Source: Rhizobacter sp. Root1238
GTDB lineage: Bacteria > Pseudomonadota > Gammaproteobacteria > Burkholderiales > Burkholderiaceae_C
Direction: 5' to 3'
Length of the DNA: 64,000 nucleotides
NCBI RefSeq assembly: GCF_001425825.1
Contig: NZ_LMDM01000034.1
Span: 145,294-209,293 of the forward strand
Shown here: one piece after another, positions 46,516 through 56,054 of the stretch
How the letters are laid out: each line of letters begins with the position of its first letter
Position numbering within the stretch: position 1 is the stretch's first letter
Position numbers and translations under genes: made by a program
Notes under the pieces: generated by a model
Database searches by the model: none
The model's input: only the letters and a program-made list of their open reading frames with translations
What the model was told of the DNA's origin: nothing

Positions 46516-47780
46516 CGTGTCGCGGAGGAATGGGCCGGCAGCGCGGCATCCGCGCCGACCGTGGGCATCGGCCAGCGCGCCAGGCACCAGAAATAGACGC
46601 CGAAGTAACCGGCCATCGCCGCCGACACCGCCCAGCCGGCCCCGGCCAGGTCGCCCAGCGCGAGGCCGGCGGCCAGCGCGGCGACGAAGGCCACCTGCCC
46701 TGCCAGCGCGAGCTTCAGCGCCCAGCCCTGGGCCTGCCATGCCATCGTGACGACCGCCAGCGGGCTGGCGACGAAATGCAGGCCGACGTAGAGCGCCAGC
46801 GCCCGGGCCAGCACGCCGGCCTCGCGCCAAGCCGGGCCGAATGCGGCCTCGAAGGCCCACGGGCCCGCCACCCACAGCAGCAGCACCAGCGGCGCGGCCA
46901 AGAGCGCCAGCAGGCCCATCACGCGGCGCACCGCGTGGCGGGCCTCAGGCGTGGCACCGGCTGCGGCGAGCTTCGGGTACAGCGCCTGCGACACCGCGCT
47001 ACCGACCAGCGTGGCCGGCGCCTTCAGGTAGCGCAGCGCGAGGCCCCAGAAGCCCGCCTCGGCCGGGCCGAGCAGCGCGGCGATCAGCACCAGGCTCAGC
47101 GTGTCCTGCAGCGCACCGGCGAACGCATGCGGGGTGTTCAGCAGCGGAAAGTCGCGGTGGCGGCGCATCACGTCGGCCAGCGCCGGCGCTTGCGGCAGCG
47201 CGCCGCGAAACGGCAGGCGCAGCACCGCGGTGGCCACGGCCGCGGCGGCGATCGGCGCGACGATCAGGCCGGTCAGGCCGGCACCGGCCAGCCCGGCCAG
47301 CACCTGCGCCGCCGCGGCACCGCCGTACTGCAGCACGCGGGCCGCGGCCAGCGCGCGAAAGCGCTGCGCCCGCGTCGCCCACAGCGTCGCCAGCGACACC
47401 GCGCCAGCCGCCGCCACCGCCAGCGGCAGCCACGCGACCCAGGCCCCCGCGCCGGCCAGCGCCCAGCCGCCGGCGCCCAACGCGGCGAGCGCGGTCGTGG
47501 CAGCCAGCAGCCGCAGCGCGACCCGGCGCAGCGCATCGGCCTCGCCATCGTCGGCCGCCATCGGCAGCGCGAACTCATAGCGGCCGCAGGCGACGACGCC
47601 GAGGTTGGCGGCCACCGCCGCGAACAGGTGGTAGTGGCCGAACTCGGCCGGCGCGAACAGCCGCGTCAGCAGCGGGCCGAGCAGCAGCGGCAGCGCCTGC
47701 GCCAGCGCGCCGCCGGCCGCCAGCGTCAGGCTGGCCCGCAGCAGGCCGCGCGTCGGCGAAGGCAGCGGCGCGTCGGCCAT
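46512..47780 (-). CDS. Oligosaccharide flippase, MOP superfamily
   Basis: 422 residues, very Ala/Leu-rich, with about 12 hydrophobic helices. GLLRASLTLAAGGALAQALP and LTRLFAPAEFGHYHLFAAVA are typical of RfbX/Wzx-type proteins. It is the second flippase in the locus, unlike the one at 29668 in sequence and composition, suggesting a second glycan or a replacement. ATGA overlap with the acetyltransferase. Confidence 0.9.
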   Translation of the reverse strand: MADAPLPSPTRGLLRASLTLAAGGALAQALPLLLGPLLTRLFAPAEFGHYHLFAAVAANLGVVACGRYEFALPMAADDGEADALRRVALRLLAATTALAALGAGGWALAGAGAWVAWLPLAVAAAGAVSLATLWATRAQRFRALAAARVLQYGGAAAAQVLAGLAGAGLTGLIVAPIAAAAVATAVLRLPFRGALPQAPALADVMRRHRDFPLLNTPHAFAGALQDTLSLVLIAALLGPAEAGFWGLALRYLKAPATLVGSAVSQALYPKLAAAGATPEARHAVRRVMGLLALLAAPLVLLLWVAGPWAFEAAFGPAWREAGVLARALALYVGLHFVASPLAVVTMAWQAQGWALKLALAGQVAFVAALAAGLALGDLAGAGWAVSAAMAGYFGVYFWCLARWPMPTVGADAALPAHSSATR

Positions 47781-47784
47781 GCGG

Positions 47785-48906
47785 TCAGCGGCGCGCAGCA
47801 GCGACCAGCGCGGCGACCACGCGGTCCTGGTCGGCAGCGCTCAGGTCGGCACTCATCGGCAGGCTGAGGCAGCGCTCGGCGACCCGGTCGGCCTCCGGGC
47901 AGCCGTCGACCGGCGCGTGGGCCGCATAAGCCGACTGGCGGTGCACTGGACGCGGGTAGTGCACCGCGGTCGGGATGCCCTGCGCGGTGAGCGCCGCCTG
48001 CACGGCCGGGCGGTCGTCGACGAACACCGTGTACTGCGCGTAGACGCTGTTGCGGCCGGGCCGCTGCGCGACCACCGGCAACCAGCCGGCCAGCAGCTCG
48101 TTGTAGCGTGCGCCGATCGCGAGACGCCGCTCGATCTCCCAACCGAAGCGTTCGAGCTTGGCCAGCACGATCGCGCACTGCAGCGTGTCCATGCGGCCGC
48201 CGACGCCGACGCGGGTGTGCGTGTAGCGGGCGCTCTGGCCGTGCACGCGGATCTCGCGGCAGGCTTGCGCGAGGCGGTCGTCGCTGGTGAAGATCGCGCC
48301 GCCGTCGCCGTAGCAGCCGAGCGGCTTGCTCGGGAAGAAGCTGGTGCAGCCGAAGGTGCTCAGGTTGCAGCTCTTGCGCGCCGTGCCGTCCTGTCCTGCG
48401 TAGTCGGCCCCGAAGCTCTGCGCCGCGTCCTCGATCACCGGCAGGCCATGGCGCTGCGCGATCGCGTTGATCTCGTCCATGTCGGCCACCTGGCCGTACA
48501 GGCTCACCGGCATGATCGCGCGGGTGCGCGGCGTGATCTTCGCCTCGATCCGCGAGACGTCGATGTTGCAGGTGTCGGGCTCGATGTCGACGAACACCGG
48601 CACGCCGCCGAGCAGCACGATCATCTCGGCGGTGGCGGCGAAGGTGAACGTTGTCGTGACGACCTCGTCGCCCGGCTTCAGGTCCAGCGCCATCAGCGCG
48701 ATCAGCAGCGCTTCGGTGCCGCTGGCCACCGTGATGCAGTGGCGCGCGCCGGTGTACGCGGCGAGCCGTGCCTCGAGCTCGGCGACCTCGGGCCCCATGA
48801 TGTACTGGCCGTGGTCGAGCACGCGCTGCATGCGCTCGGCGATCGACCCCTTCAGCGCGGCGTACTGCGTCTTCAGATCGACGAAATCGAGCTTGTCGCG
48901 GCTCAT
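47785..48906 (-). CDS. wbpE: UDP-2-acetamido-3-keto-glucuronate aminotransferase, WbpE/WlbC type
   Basis: DegT/DnrJ/EryC1/StrS family, 373 residues. [43 protein letters not shown] and the PLP lysine in [17 protein letters not shown] match WbpE/WlbC closely. It aminates C3 of the product of the WbpB-type enzyme in the synthesis of UDP-2,3-diacetamido-2,3-dideoxyglucuronic acid. It overlaps wbpD by ATGA. Confidence 0.93.
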   Translation of the reverse strand: MSRDKLDFVDLKTQYAALKGSIAERMQRVLDHGQYIMGPEVAELEARLAAYTGARHCITVASGTEALLIALMALDLKPGDEVVTTTFTFAATAEMIVLLGGVPVFVDIEPDTCNIDVSRIEAKITPRTRAIMPVSLYGQVADMDEINAIAQRHGLPVIEDAAQSFGADYAGQDGTARKSCNLSTFGCTSFFPSKPLGCYGDGGAIFTSDDRLAQACREIRVHGQSARYTHTRVGVGGRMDTLQCAIVLAKLERFGWEIERRLAIGARYNELLAGWLPVVAQRPGRNSVYAQYTVFVDDRPAVQAALTAQGIPTAVHYPRPVHRQSAYAAHAPVDGCPEADRVAERCLSLPMSADLSAADQDRVVAALVAAARR

Positions 48907-49484
48907 GCTTGAACTTCCTCTGCAGGTTGGCACACGCCGTTGCGCAGCACATAGCGCTCGCCGGTGGCGGGGCAGGCGGCCTCGCCATCGCCGGTCAGCG
49001 GCAGCGCGAGCCGCTCGCCGTGCCGGCTCATCCAGCCGGCGTGGCGGGCCGGCACGCCGACCATCAGCGCGAAGTCCGGCACGTCGCGGTGGACCACTGC
49101 GCCGGCGCCGACGAACGCGTAGCGGCCCACCGTGTGCCCGCAGACGATGGTGCAGTTGGCGCCCAGCGTCGCGCCCTGGCGCACCAGCGTGCGGCGGTAC
49201 TCGTTCTTGCGCGTGACCGCCGAGCGCGGGTTGTAGACGTTGGTGAAGACCATGCTCGGCCCGCAGAACACGTCGTCCTCGAGCGTCACCGCGTCGTAGA
49301 CCGACACATTGTTCTGGATCTTCACGTTGTGGCCGATGCGCACGTCGTTGCCGACGTAGACGCCCTGGCCCAGCGAGCAGCCGTCGCCGATGCGGGCACC
49401 GGCGCAGACGTGCGCGAAGTGCCACACGCGCGTGCCGGCGCCGAGCTGCGCGCCGGCGTCGACGATGGCGGAGGAATGGATCAT
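48903..49484 (-). CDS. wbpD: UDP-3-amino-sugar N-acetyltransferase, WbpD/WlbB type
   Basis: 193 residues of hexapeptide repeats ([49 protein letters not shown]) with [20 protein letters not shown], the loop characteristic of WbpD/WlbB. It acetylates the C3 amino group made by WbpE. It lies 13 bases after wbpB. Confidence 0.93.
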   Translation of the reverse strand: MIHSSAIVDAGAQLGAGTRVWHFAHVCAGARIGDGCSLGQGVYVGNDVRIGHNVKIQNNVSVYDAVTLEDDVFCGPSMVFTNVYNPRSAVTRKNEYRRTLVRQGATLGANCTIVCGHTVGRYAFVGAGAVVHRDVPDFALMVGVPARHAGWMSRHGERLALPLTGDGEAACPATGERYVLRNGVCQPAEEVQA

Positions 49485-49497
49485 CGGGACATCCGGT

Positions 49498-50556
49498 TCA
49501 GAAGACCAGCGGCAGGCCGACCCGCACGCCGTCGCGCGCCGAGCGGTAGCCGGCGATCAGCACCTCGAGCGAGCGCAGCCCCTCGTAGCCGTCGACCTCG
49601 GCATGCGCCTCGCCGCGCAGCGTGTTGATCACGTTGTCGTAGTACAGCGGGTGGCCGGGGCCGTAGACCGAGGTGATGCCGTAGCTGGCGTCGGCCACCT
49701 TCGCGTCGTCTTCGTGCGGCGTGTCGAATTCCCAGTGCTCGATCTTGTTGACGGCCACGCCGCCGACCCGCACCGTGCCGCGCTCGCCGAGCAGCGTGAT
49801 GCTGCCCTCGAAGTTCTTGTTGTGCGTCAGCATCGTCACGTTGATCGACGCCAGCGCGCCGCTGCGCAGCCGCAGGCTCATCACGCCGGTGTCCTCGGCC
49901 TCGATGTTGCGCGACAGCGTCGCGGTGTAGGCGTGCACGTTGTCGACCGGGCCGACCAGCCAGTCGACCATGTCGACGTAATGGCTCGCCTGGTTCATGA
50001 AGGCGCCGCCGTCCATGTCCCAGCGGCCGCGCCACGGGGCCGCGTCGTAGTACGCCTGCGGCCGGGTCCAGAACACGTTGACGGTCACCATCGCGAGCTT
50101 GCCGAAGCGGCCCTGGTCGACCGCGCGCTTGACCAGCTGCAGCGTCGCGTTGAGCCGGTTCTGCTTGACGACGAACAGCTTGACGCCGGCATCGCGGCAG
50201 GCGCGCACCATCGCGACGCCCTCGTCCCACTTGGTCGCCATCGGCTTCTCGCTGAGCACGTGGCGGCCGGCCTGCGCGACCTTGATCGCCTGGCGCGGGT
50301 GCAGCCCGCTCGGCGTCGCCAGCACGACCAGGTCGGCATCGCTGCCGGCCAGCAGCGCATCGAGCGACGCAAACCCCTGCGCACCGGTCAGCGCGACCGC
50401 CTTGGCCAGCAGCTCGGGCTGGTTGTCGCAGACCGCCACCCACTCGGCGCGGTCGGCATGCTGCTTCAACGCGGCGATGTGGTTCTGCGCGATGCGCCCG
50501 CAGCCCACCAGCGCCAGGCGCAGCTTGCGGTCACGGATGATGGAGGGTGTCGGCAT
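49498..50556 (-). CDS. wbpB: UDP-N-acetylglucosaminuronate 3-dehydrogenase, WbpB/WlbA type
   Basis: Gfo/Idh/MocA oxidoreductase, 352 residues. [17 protein letters not shown] is the NAD motif, [14 protein letters not shown] contains the family EKP motif, and [20 protein letters not shown] holds the conserved active-site His. It oxidises UDP-GlcNAcA at C3. The UDP-GlcNAc 6-dehydrogenase (WbpA) that supplies the substrate and the 2-epimerase WbpI are not in the window. First gene of the minus arm, divergent from lysS. Confidence 0.93.
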   Translation of the reverse strand: MPTPSIIRDRKLRLALVGCGRIAQNHIAALKQHADRAEWVAVCDNQPELLAKAVALTGAQGFASLDALLAGSDADLVVLATPSGLHPRQAIKVAQAGRHVLSEKPMATKWDEGVAMVRACRDAGVKLFVVKQNRLNATLQLVKRAVDQGRFGKLAMVTVNVFWTRPQAYYDAAPWRGRWDMDGGAFMNQASHYVDMVDWLVGPVDNVHAYTATLSRNIEAEDTGVMSLRLRSGALASINVTMLTHNKNFEGSITLLGERGTVRVGGVAVNKIEHWEFDTPHEDDAKVADASYGITSVYGPGHPLYYDNVINTLRGEAHAEVDGYEGLRSLEVLIAGYRSARDGVRVGLPLVF

Positions 50557-50676
50557 GAGGTCTCGAAGGCAGTGCCCGGCGGGGCAAACGGGCGATTTTA
50601 TTCGGCCGGGGGCGCCGCGGCCGGGGAATCCCGGGCCGTCGCCTAAAATTGCGGCGCATTTCCAGAGCCCTCCCTC

Positions 50677-52191
50677 ATGACCCAAACGCCCCAGACCACT
50701 CCGCCCCAGCCGCCCGAGGACGAAAACAAGCTGATCGCCGAACGCCGCGAGAAGCTGTCCGCGATCCGCCAGCAGGGCGTCGCGTTCCCGAACGACTTCA
50801 AGCCGAAGCACCATGCGCTCGACCTGATCCGCAAGTACGGCGAGATGCCGAACGAGGAACTGGAACCGCAGGGCATCGTCGTCAGCCTGGGCGGGCGGAT
50901 GATGCTGAAGCGGATGATGGGCAAGGCCAGTTTCGCGACGCTGCAGGACTCGACCGGCCGCCTGCAGCTGTTCGTCACGAAGGACGCGCTGGGCGAAGAG
51001 GTCTACGCCGCGTTCAAGCACTGGGACCTGGGCGACATCCTCGGTGCCGAAGGCACGCTGTTCCGCACCAAGACCGGCGAGCTGTCGGTGCGCGTGACCA
51101 CGCTGCGGCTGCTGACCAAGAGCCTGCGCCCGCTGCCCGACAAATTCCACGGCATGGCCGACCAGGAGCAGAAGTACCGCCAGCGCTATGTCGACCTGAT
51201 CACCGACGAAGAGGCACGCAAGCGCTTCGTCGCGCGCAGCAAGGCGCTCGGCTCGATCCGGCACTTCATGCTGGAGCACGGCTTCATGGAAGTCGAGACG
51301 CCGATGCTGCACCCGATCCCCGGCGGCGCGAACGCCAAGCCCTTCGTCACGCACCACAACGCGCTCGACCAGGAGATGTTCCTGCGCATCGCGCCCGAGC
51401 TGTACCTGAAGCGGCTGGTGGTCGGCGGCTTCGAGCGGGTGTTCGAGGTGAACCGGAACTTCCGCAACGAAGGCATCTCGGTGCGCCACAACCCCGAGTT
51501 CACGATGATGGAGTTCTATGCGGCCTGGTGGAACCACCATGACGTGATGGACTTCACCGAGCAGGTGCTGCGCCACGCCGCGCGCCAGGCGACCGGCTCG
51601 GCCAGCCTCAGCTACGCCGGCAAGCCGGTCGATCTCGACAAGCCGTTCACACGCCTGACGGTGCGCGATTCGCTGGTGGTGCACGCCGGCCTGAGCGAAG
51701 CCGAGGCCGGCGACGCCGAGGTGCTGCGCGCCAGGCTGAAGGCGCTGGGCGACGAAGCACCGGCGCACTGGAACCTGCCGGAGCTGCAGTTCGGCCTGTT
51801 CGAGGCCGCGGTCGAAGAGAAGCTGTGGCACCCGACCTTCATCATCGACTACCCGGTCGAGGTGTCGCCGCTGGCCCGCGCGTCGGACGCCAACCCCGGC
51901 ACCGCCGAACGCTTCGAGCTCTTCATGACCGGCCGCGAGTACGCGAACGGCTTCTCGGAGCTGAACGACGCCGAGGACCAGGCGGCCCGCTTCCACGCGC
52001 AGGCGGCCAACAAGGAGGCCGGCGACGAGGAGGCGATGTTCTACGACGCCGACTTCATCCGCGCGCTGGAATATGGCATGCCCCCGACCGGGGGTTGCGG
52101 GATCGGCATCGACCGGCTGATGATGCTGATCACCGACAGTCCGAGCATCCGCGACGTGATCCTGTTCCCGTCGCTGCGCAAGGAAAGCTGA
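50677..52191 (+). CDS. lysS: Lysyl-tRNA synthetase, class II
   Basis: Charges tRNA-Lys; 504 residues, normal. An N-terminal OB-fold anticodon-binding domain ([19 protein letters not shown]) precedes the class II core: motif 2 in [20 protein letters not shown] and motif 3 in [13 protein letters not shown]. The start gives [25 protein letters not shown] at 50644-50649 may be its -10 box, without a clear -35. The next gene follows after 18 bases. Confidence 0.98.
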   Translation: MTQTPQTTPPQPPEDENKLIAERREKLSAIRQQGVAFPNDFKPKHHALDLIRKYGEMPNEELEPQGIVVSLGGRMMLKRMMGKASFATLQDSTGRLQLFVTKDALGEEVYAAFKHWDLGDILGAEGTLFRTKTGELSVRVTTLRLLTKSLRPLPDKFHGMADQEQKYRQRYVDLITDEEARKRFVARSKALGSIRHFMLEHGFMEVETPMLHPIPGGANAKPFVTHHNALDQEMFLRIAPELYLKRLVVGGFERVFEVNRNFRNEGISVRHNPEFTMMEFYAAWWNHHDVMDFTEQVLRHAARQATGSASLSYAGKPVDLDKPFTRLTVRDSLVVHAGLSEAEAGDAEVLRARLKALGDEAPAHWNLPELQFGLFEAAVEEKLWHPTFIIDYPVEVSPLARASDANPGTAERFELFMTGREYANGFSELNDAEDQAARFHAQAANKEAGDEEAMFYDADFIRALEYGMPPTGGCGIGIDRLMMLITDSPSIRDVILFPSLRKES

Positions 52192-52209
52192 ACCCCGAAG
52201 GAGCACCCG

Positions 52210-53145
52210 ATGCCCGGCTACCGCATCCCAGGACCTCAGTGCGTGACCAGCGGTGAAGTGCCCGACAGCGGCACCACCACCCTCACGCGCATGCCGGCGC
52301 CGAGGCCACTCGATGCCGGCAGCTCGAACGGGCTGGATGCCACCGGCCGCATCGCCGAGGCCATCCGGCGCGCGATCCGCTCGCTGCCGACGGAGGTCGG
52401 GGGCCACCTGAGTGCGCTGCTGACGCCCGGCACGCTGGCCATGCTGGCCGGCGTGCTGGTGGTCTGGGCGGGTTCGCATGCCTTCGGCGTTGGCGAAGTC
52501 GTCGACGTGCTGCTGCTGGCGACCGGCTTCATCTTCCTCGGGCGCGAGGCGGTCGAAGCGGTCGAGCACCTGGTGTCGTTCGCGAAGCTGGCACTGAATG
52601 CGCAATCCGACAACGACCTGACCCTGGCCGGCTCGCACCTCGCCCGGGCCGTCACCATCATCGGCGTCGATGCGGTGCTCGCGCTGCTGACGCGCGGTGG
52701 CGTCAAGCTGAACCGGGGCCGCTACCGGCCGCAGGTGAAGGGTGACGCGACGCTGGCGGCCGGCGAGGGCTGGACCACCAAGTTCGGCGACATCACCTAC
52801 TCGACGGCCGGGTCCGCCACCGACCGGGCCCTGGTGCTCCACCACGAGAAGGTGCATTCGCTGCTGTCGCCGAAGTTGATGCCGCTGCGCGAGTTGCGCG
52901 CCGACCTCGGCATGGCCGGCTACCAGCGTTCGTCGTTCCTGCGCTACCTCGAGGAAGCGATGGCCGAGAGCTACGCCCAGTTGCGCGTGAACGGCATCAA
53001 GGGCCTGCCGGCCGGGCTGCGGTTTCCGATCGCCAACGGCTATGTGACGCTGCGCGCGGTGCTGACCGAGGCCGCCATCGGCGCGACGGTGATGACGATC
53101 ACCGTCGCCGGCATCGTGTACGTCGTCGAACTCGAGTTGCAGTGA
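52210..53145 (+). CDS. Putative toxin-like membrane protein with C-terminal HEKVH zincin motif
   Basis: 311 residues. A short Pro/Gly-rich N-terminus (MPGYRIPGPQCVT) precedes paired hydrophobic stretches at about 70-112 (LLTPGTLAMLAGVLVVWAGS, FGVGEVVDVLLLATGFIFLG) and 140-162 (AGSHLARAVTIIGVDAVLAL). This layout recalls pre-toxin modules of polymorphic toxins. The C-terminal part has H212-E213-K-V-H216, a zincin-type HExxH, with downstream glutamates (LEEAMAESYAQ, about 248-253) placed to be a third metal ligand, and a final hydrophobic helix (about 289-306). A strong GAAGGAG site 18 bases after lysS implies co-transcription. Toxin role and export route are inference; no secretion genes are nearby. 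Confidence 0.6.
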   Translation: MPGYRIPGPQCVTSGEVPDSGTTTLTRMPAPRPLDAGSSNGLDATGRIAEAIRRAIRSLPTEVGGHLSALLTPGTLAMLAGVLVVWAGSHAFGVGEVVDVLLLATGFIFLGREAVEAVEHLVSFAKLALNAQSDNDLTLAGSHLARAVTIIGVDAVLALLTRGGVKLNRGRYRPQVKGDATLAAGEGWTTKFGDITYSTAGSATDRALVLHHEKVHSLLSPKLMPLRELRADLGMAGYQRSSFLRYLEEAMAESYAQLRVNGIKGLPAGLRFPIANGYVTLRAVLTEAAIGATVMTITVAGIVYVVELELQ

Positions 53146-53152
53146 TCCCGGC

Positions 53153-53371
53153 ATGACCTCCGACGAAGCCATCGCGTTCACCCGATCGCTGGCAGCCGAG
53201 CGCGGCTGGCCGGTGCTGGAGCCGGTGCACGCGGAACGCCGGCGTCCGTGGTGGGTGATGGCGCCACGCTGGATCGTGGTCTCGAACTGGGGCAGCCGGG
53301 GCACCAGCGTGCGCGTCGAGATCGACGACCGCACCGGCAAGGTGCTGCTGCAGGGCTATTTGCCGCGCTGA
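53153..53371 (+). CDS. Small protein after the HEKVH gene, possible immunity protein
   Basis: 72 residues: a helical N-terminus (SDEAIAFTRSLAAERGWPVL), then a predicted beta-rich part (WIVVSNWGSRGTSVRVEIDD, RTGKVLLQGYLPR) reminiscent of PepSY-like folds. It starts 7 bases after the upstream stop, without a visible ribosome binding site, so it is probably coupled. Small genes directly behind polymorphic toxin genes are usually cognate immunity genes; that reading is inference. Confidence 0.6.
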   Translation: MTSDEAIAFTRSLAAERGWPVLEPVHAERRRPWWVMAPRWIVVSNWGSRGTSVRVEIDDRTGKVLLQGYLPR

Positions 53372-53383
53372 CGACACTGCCCG

Positions 53384-54085
53384 ATGCCTGGATATCTGGT
53401 CAAGCACGAGGACATCGCCATCGACGGCGTGGCCGACCTGCACATTCGCTCGTTGCTGGACCGCCAGCAGTTCTCCGACCCGGACGGCCTCGCGCTCAGC
53501 CAAGGGATTTCGTCGGCGGCCTGGCCGCTGTTCGGCCTGCTGTGGCCCTCGGGCCTGCAACTGGCCGCGCGCATGGCGGTGCGGCCGATGGTGCCGGGCG
53601 AGCGCATCCTCGAGATCGGCTGCGGCCTCGCGCTCGCGAGCCTGGTGAGCCACCGCCGCGGTGCCGATGTGACGGCCAGCGACTGCCACCCGCTCACGGC
53701 GGAGTTCCTGGCCGAGAACCTGCGCCTGAACCAGCTTCCGCCGATGGACTACCGCCATGGCCAGTGGTCCGAATCGGAGAGCGACCCGCTGCCGCCGGTG
53801 GCGCAGGACCAGCCGGTCATCACCGGCCGCTTCGAGCTGGTGATCGGCAGCGACATCCTCTACGAACGCGATGACGGCGGACTGCTCGCCGGCTTCATCG
53901 GCCGCCACGTCGCGCCACGCGCCGAGGTCTGGATCGTCGACCCGAATCGCGGCAACCGCGCGAAGTTCAGCAAGCAGATGGCGGCGATGGGCTTCTCGCT
54001 GCACGAAGAACCACTGCAGCAGGCCGCCGATGCGACGCACGCGGCGTACAAGGGGCGCCTGCTGGTGTACCGGAACTTCGACTGA
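53384..54085 (+). CDS. SAM-dependent methyltransferase, METTL21/NNMT-like
   Basis: 233 residues. ISSAAWPLFGLLWPSGLQLA lies ahead of motif I (RILEIGCGLALASLVSHRRG), then VTASDCHPLTAEFLAENLRL and LVIGSDILYERDDGGLLAGF, the pattern of METTL21-type protein methyltransferases. The protein begins MPGY like the HEKVH protein two genes upstream, but with no further similarity. It is convergent with the enoyl-CoA hydratase gene, 6 bases apart. Substrate unknown. Confidence 0.85.
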   Translation: MPGYLVKHEDIAIDGVADLHIRSLLDRQQFSDPDGLALSQGISSAAWPLFGLLWPSGLQLAARMAVRPMVPGERILEIGCGLALASLVSHRRGADVTASDCHPLTAEFLAENLRLNQLPPMDYRHGQWSESESDPLPPVAQDQPVITGRFELVIGSDILYERDDGGLLAGFIGRHVAPRAEVWIVDPNRGNRAKFSKQMAAMGFSLHEEPLQQAADATHAAYKGRLLVYRNFD

Positions 54086-54091
54086 GCGCCC

Positions 54092-54880
54092 TCAGCGGTG
54101 CTTGAACACCGGCTTGCGCTTGTTGACGAACGCGTCCATGCCTTCCTTCTGGTCCTCGGTCGCGAACAGCGCGTGGAACATGCGGCGCTCGAACTGGATG
54201 CCCTCGGACAGCGGGCCCTCGTAGGCGCGGTTCACCGCCTCCTTGGCCATCATCACGCTCGGGCCGCCGAACTCGCAGATCGCCTGCGCGGCCGCCAGCG
54301 TCACGCTCAGCAGCTCGGCCGCCGGCACCACGCGCGACACCAGCCCGGCGCGCTCGGCCTCGGCGGCGTCCATCATGCGGCCGGTCAGCACCATGTCCAT
54401 CGCCTTGGCCTTGCCGATCGCGCGCGGCAGCCGCTGCGTGCCGCCGGCGCCGGGGATGATGCCGAGCTTGATCTCCGGCTGGCCGAACTTCGCGCTGTCG
54501 GCCGCGATGATGAAGTCGCACATCATCGCGAGCTCGCAGCCGCCGCCCAGCGCGAAGCCGCTGACCGCGGCGATCACCGGCTTGCGCACGCTGCGGATGG
54601 TCTCCCAGTTGCGCGTGATGTAGTCGCTCTTGTAGACGTCCATGAAGTTCCAGCCCGCCATCGCGCCGATGTCGGCCCCGGCCGCGAAGGCCTTCTCGCT
54701 GCCGGTGACCACCATGCAGCCGATGGTCTCGTCGGCATCGAAGGCCTTCAGCGCAGTGCCCAGCTCGTTCATCAGCGTGTCGTTCAACGCGTTCAGCTGC
54801 TTCGGCCGGCTCAGCGTGACGACGCCGATGCGCAGCGGGCCGCTGCCCTGGACGTCGGTGACGATGCATTCGTAGCTCAT
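54092..54880 (-). CDS. Enoyl-CoA hydratase
   Basis: Crotonase family, 262 residues; hydrates trans-2-enoyl-CoA in beta-oxidation. The oxyanion-hole segments are [12 protein letters not shown] and [16 protein letters not shown]; both catalytic glutamates are placed as in true hydratases (GCELAM and [19 protein letters not shown]). GAAGGAGA precedes the ATG at 54880. It stands alone, with no other beta-oxidation gene near. Confidence 0.95.
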   Translation of the reverse strand: MSYECIVTDVQGSGPLRIGVVTLSRPKQLNALNDTLMNELGTALKAFDADETIGCMVVTGSEKAFAAGADIGAMAGWNFMDVYKSDYITRNWETIRSVRKPVIAAVSGFALGGGCELAMMCDFIIAADSAKFGQPEIKLGIIPGAGGTQRLPRAIGKAKAMDMVLTGRMMDAAEAERAGLVSRVVPAAELLSVTLAAAQAICEFGGPSVMMAKEAVNRAYEGPLSEGIQFERRMFHALFATEDQKEGMDAFVNKRKPVFKHR

Positions 54881-54929
54881 CGGGGTCTCCTTCGGTGGAT
54901 GTTCTGGCCAGAGTGTAGGCAGGTCGCGC

Positions 54930-56054
54930 TCACGACGCGGCGAGCTCCGGCTTGCGCCGGATCATCAAATCGACCCAGGTGTCGGCGTCCTGGTGGATGC
55001 GGATGCGCAGCGGCAGGTAGCGCATGCTCGGCGCGATCCACATCTCGGGGATCAGGTCGCCGCCACGCGGCTGTCGGCGCGGCTTCACGCGGAAGGCCGG
55101 CACCTCGCCGAAGTCGGTGTACAGCGTCTCCTCCTCGAGCACGTCGTAGGTCCAGGGCTCGACGCGGAACGGCAGCGCCAGCGGGATCTCGACGCTCTCG
55201 CCGGTGCGCAGCTTCTGCGGCTGCGTCGTGAACAGCCACGTCAGCTGCACGAACTGGCTCGCGGTGTCCTGCACGCCCGGCCAGCGGATGCGGCGTTGCC
55301 CGTTGGCCAGCACCACCGCATCCGGCAGCAGCTGCATCGACACGCGCTGGTCGTCGCGCAGCATCACGTGGGTCAGCTGGTCGTAGCGGGTCGGGTACAG
55401 GCCGTCGGCGGTCAGCTGGCCTTCGCTCGTCAGCCGGCGCGATGCAGTGGGCGCGAACGACAGCCCGATCACGACGTCGACGTTCACCTGGTAGCGGTTG
55501 CCGTCGCGGATCCATTCGACCTGCGCCTCGCCGTCGACGTGACCGCGGAAGTTGCCGGTCAGCACATAGCTCAGGCGGGTCGAGCCGGGCCATTCGAAGG
55601 CGGCCGGGGCCGAGGCCGCGCTGTCGACGGCGACCGGCGACGGCTCGGGCAGCGGGGCGGAGGCGGCCGCGGCCGGCGCCGAGGCAGCGGGTTCGGGTTC
55701 CGCCGTGGCGACGATCTCGGGGACAGGTTCGGGCACGGGCTCGACCGGTACGGCCGACGCAGCGGGTTCGACCGGCGACGGCAACGCCGGCGCAGCGGCA
55801 GCCGCGCGTGCCATCCGCTTCGGCGGCGGCGGCTTCGGCGCCGGTACGACAGCAACCGGCACCGTCGGTTGCAACTCGCGCACGTAGGCCACCTGCAGCC
55901 GCTGCGGCATCGGCGCCACCGAGAACGCGCCCATCCGGTCGGCGAGCTGGCGCGTCACGCAGCCGTGCACGCCCAGCACGCCGAGCACCAGCGCCAGCAG
56001 CGCCGCGCGGCGCCGCGGCGTCGCGCGCAAGCGTCCGGTCAGCCGCGCATCCAT
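54930..56054 (-). CDS. DUF3108 domain protein
   Basis: 374 residues. An N-terminal membrane/signal segment ([16 protein letters not shown], about 18-33) is followed by a disordered Pro/Ala/Glu-rich spacer (about 60-150) and a C-terminal DUF3108 domain ([47 protein letters not shown]). Cys32 is not in a convincing lipobox. Probably a periplasmic protein; function unknown. Its start lies 16 bases inside the M61 gene end. Confidence 0.85.
   Translation of the reverse strand: MDARLTGRLRATPRRRAALLALVLGVLGVHGCVTRQLADRMGAFSVAPMPQRLQVAYVRELQPTVPVAVVPAPKPPPPKRMARAAAAAPALPSPVEPAASAVPVEPVPEPVPEIVATAEPEPAASAPAAAASAPLPEPSPVAVDSAASAPAAFEWPGSTRLSYVLTGNFRGHVDGEAQVEWIRDGNRYQVNVDVVIGLSFAPTASRRLTSEGQLTADGLYPTRYDQLTHVMLRDDQRVSMQLLPDAVVLANGQRRIRWPGVQDTASQFVQLTWLFTTQPQKLRTGESVEIPLALPFRVEPWTYDVLEEETLYTDFGEVPAFRVKPRRQPRGGDLIPEMWIAPSMRYLPLRIRIHQDADTWVDLMIRRKPELAAS

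Noticed and set aside
49498-53340. Extension of the WbpB frame upstream through lysS and beyond, giving a 1,280-codon frame
   Set aside because: Only the last 352 codons match the Gfo/Idh/MocA family; the rest runs antisense to lysS and its neighbours.
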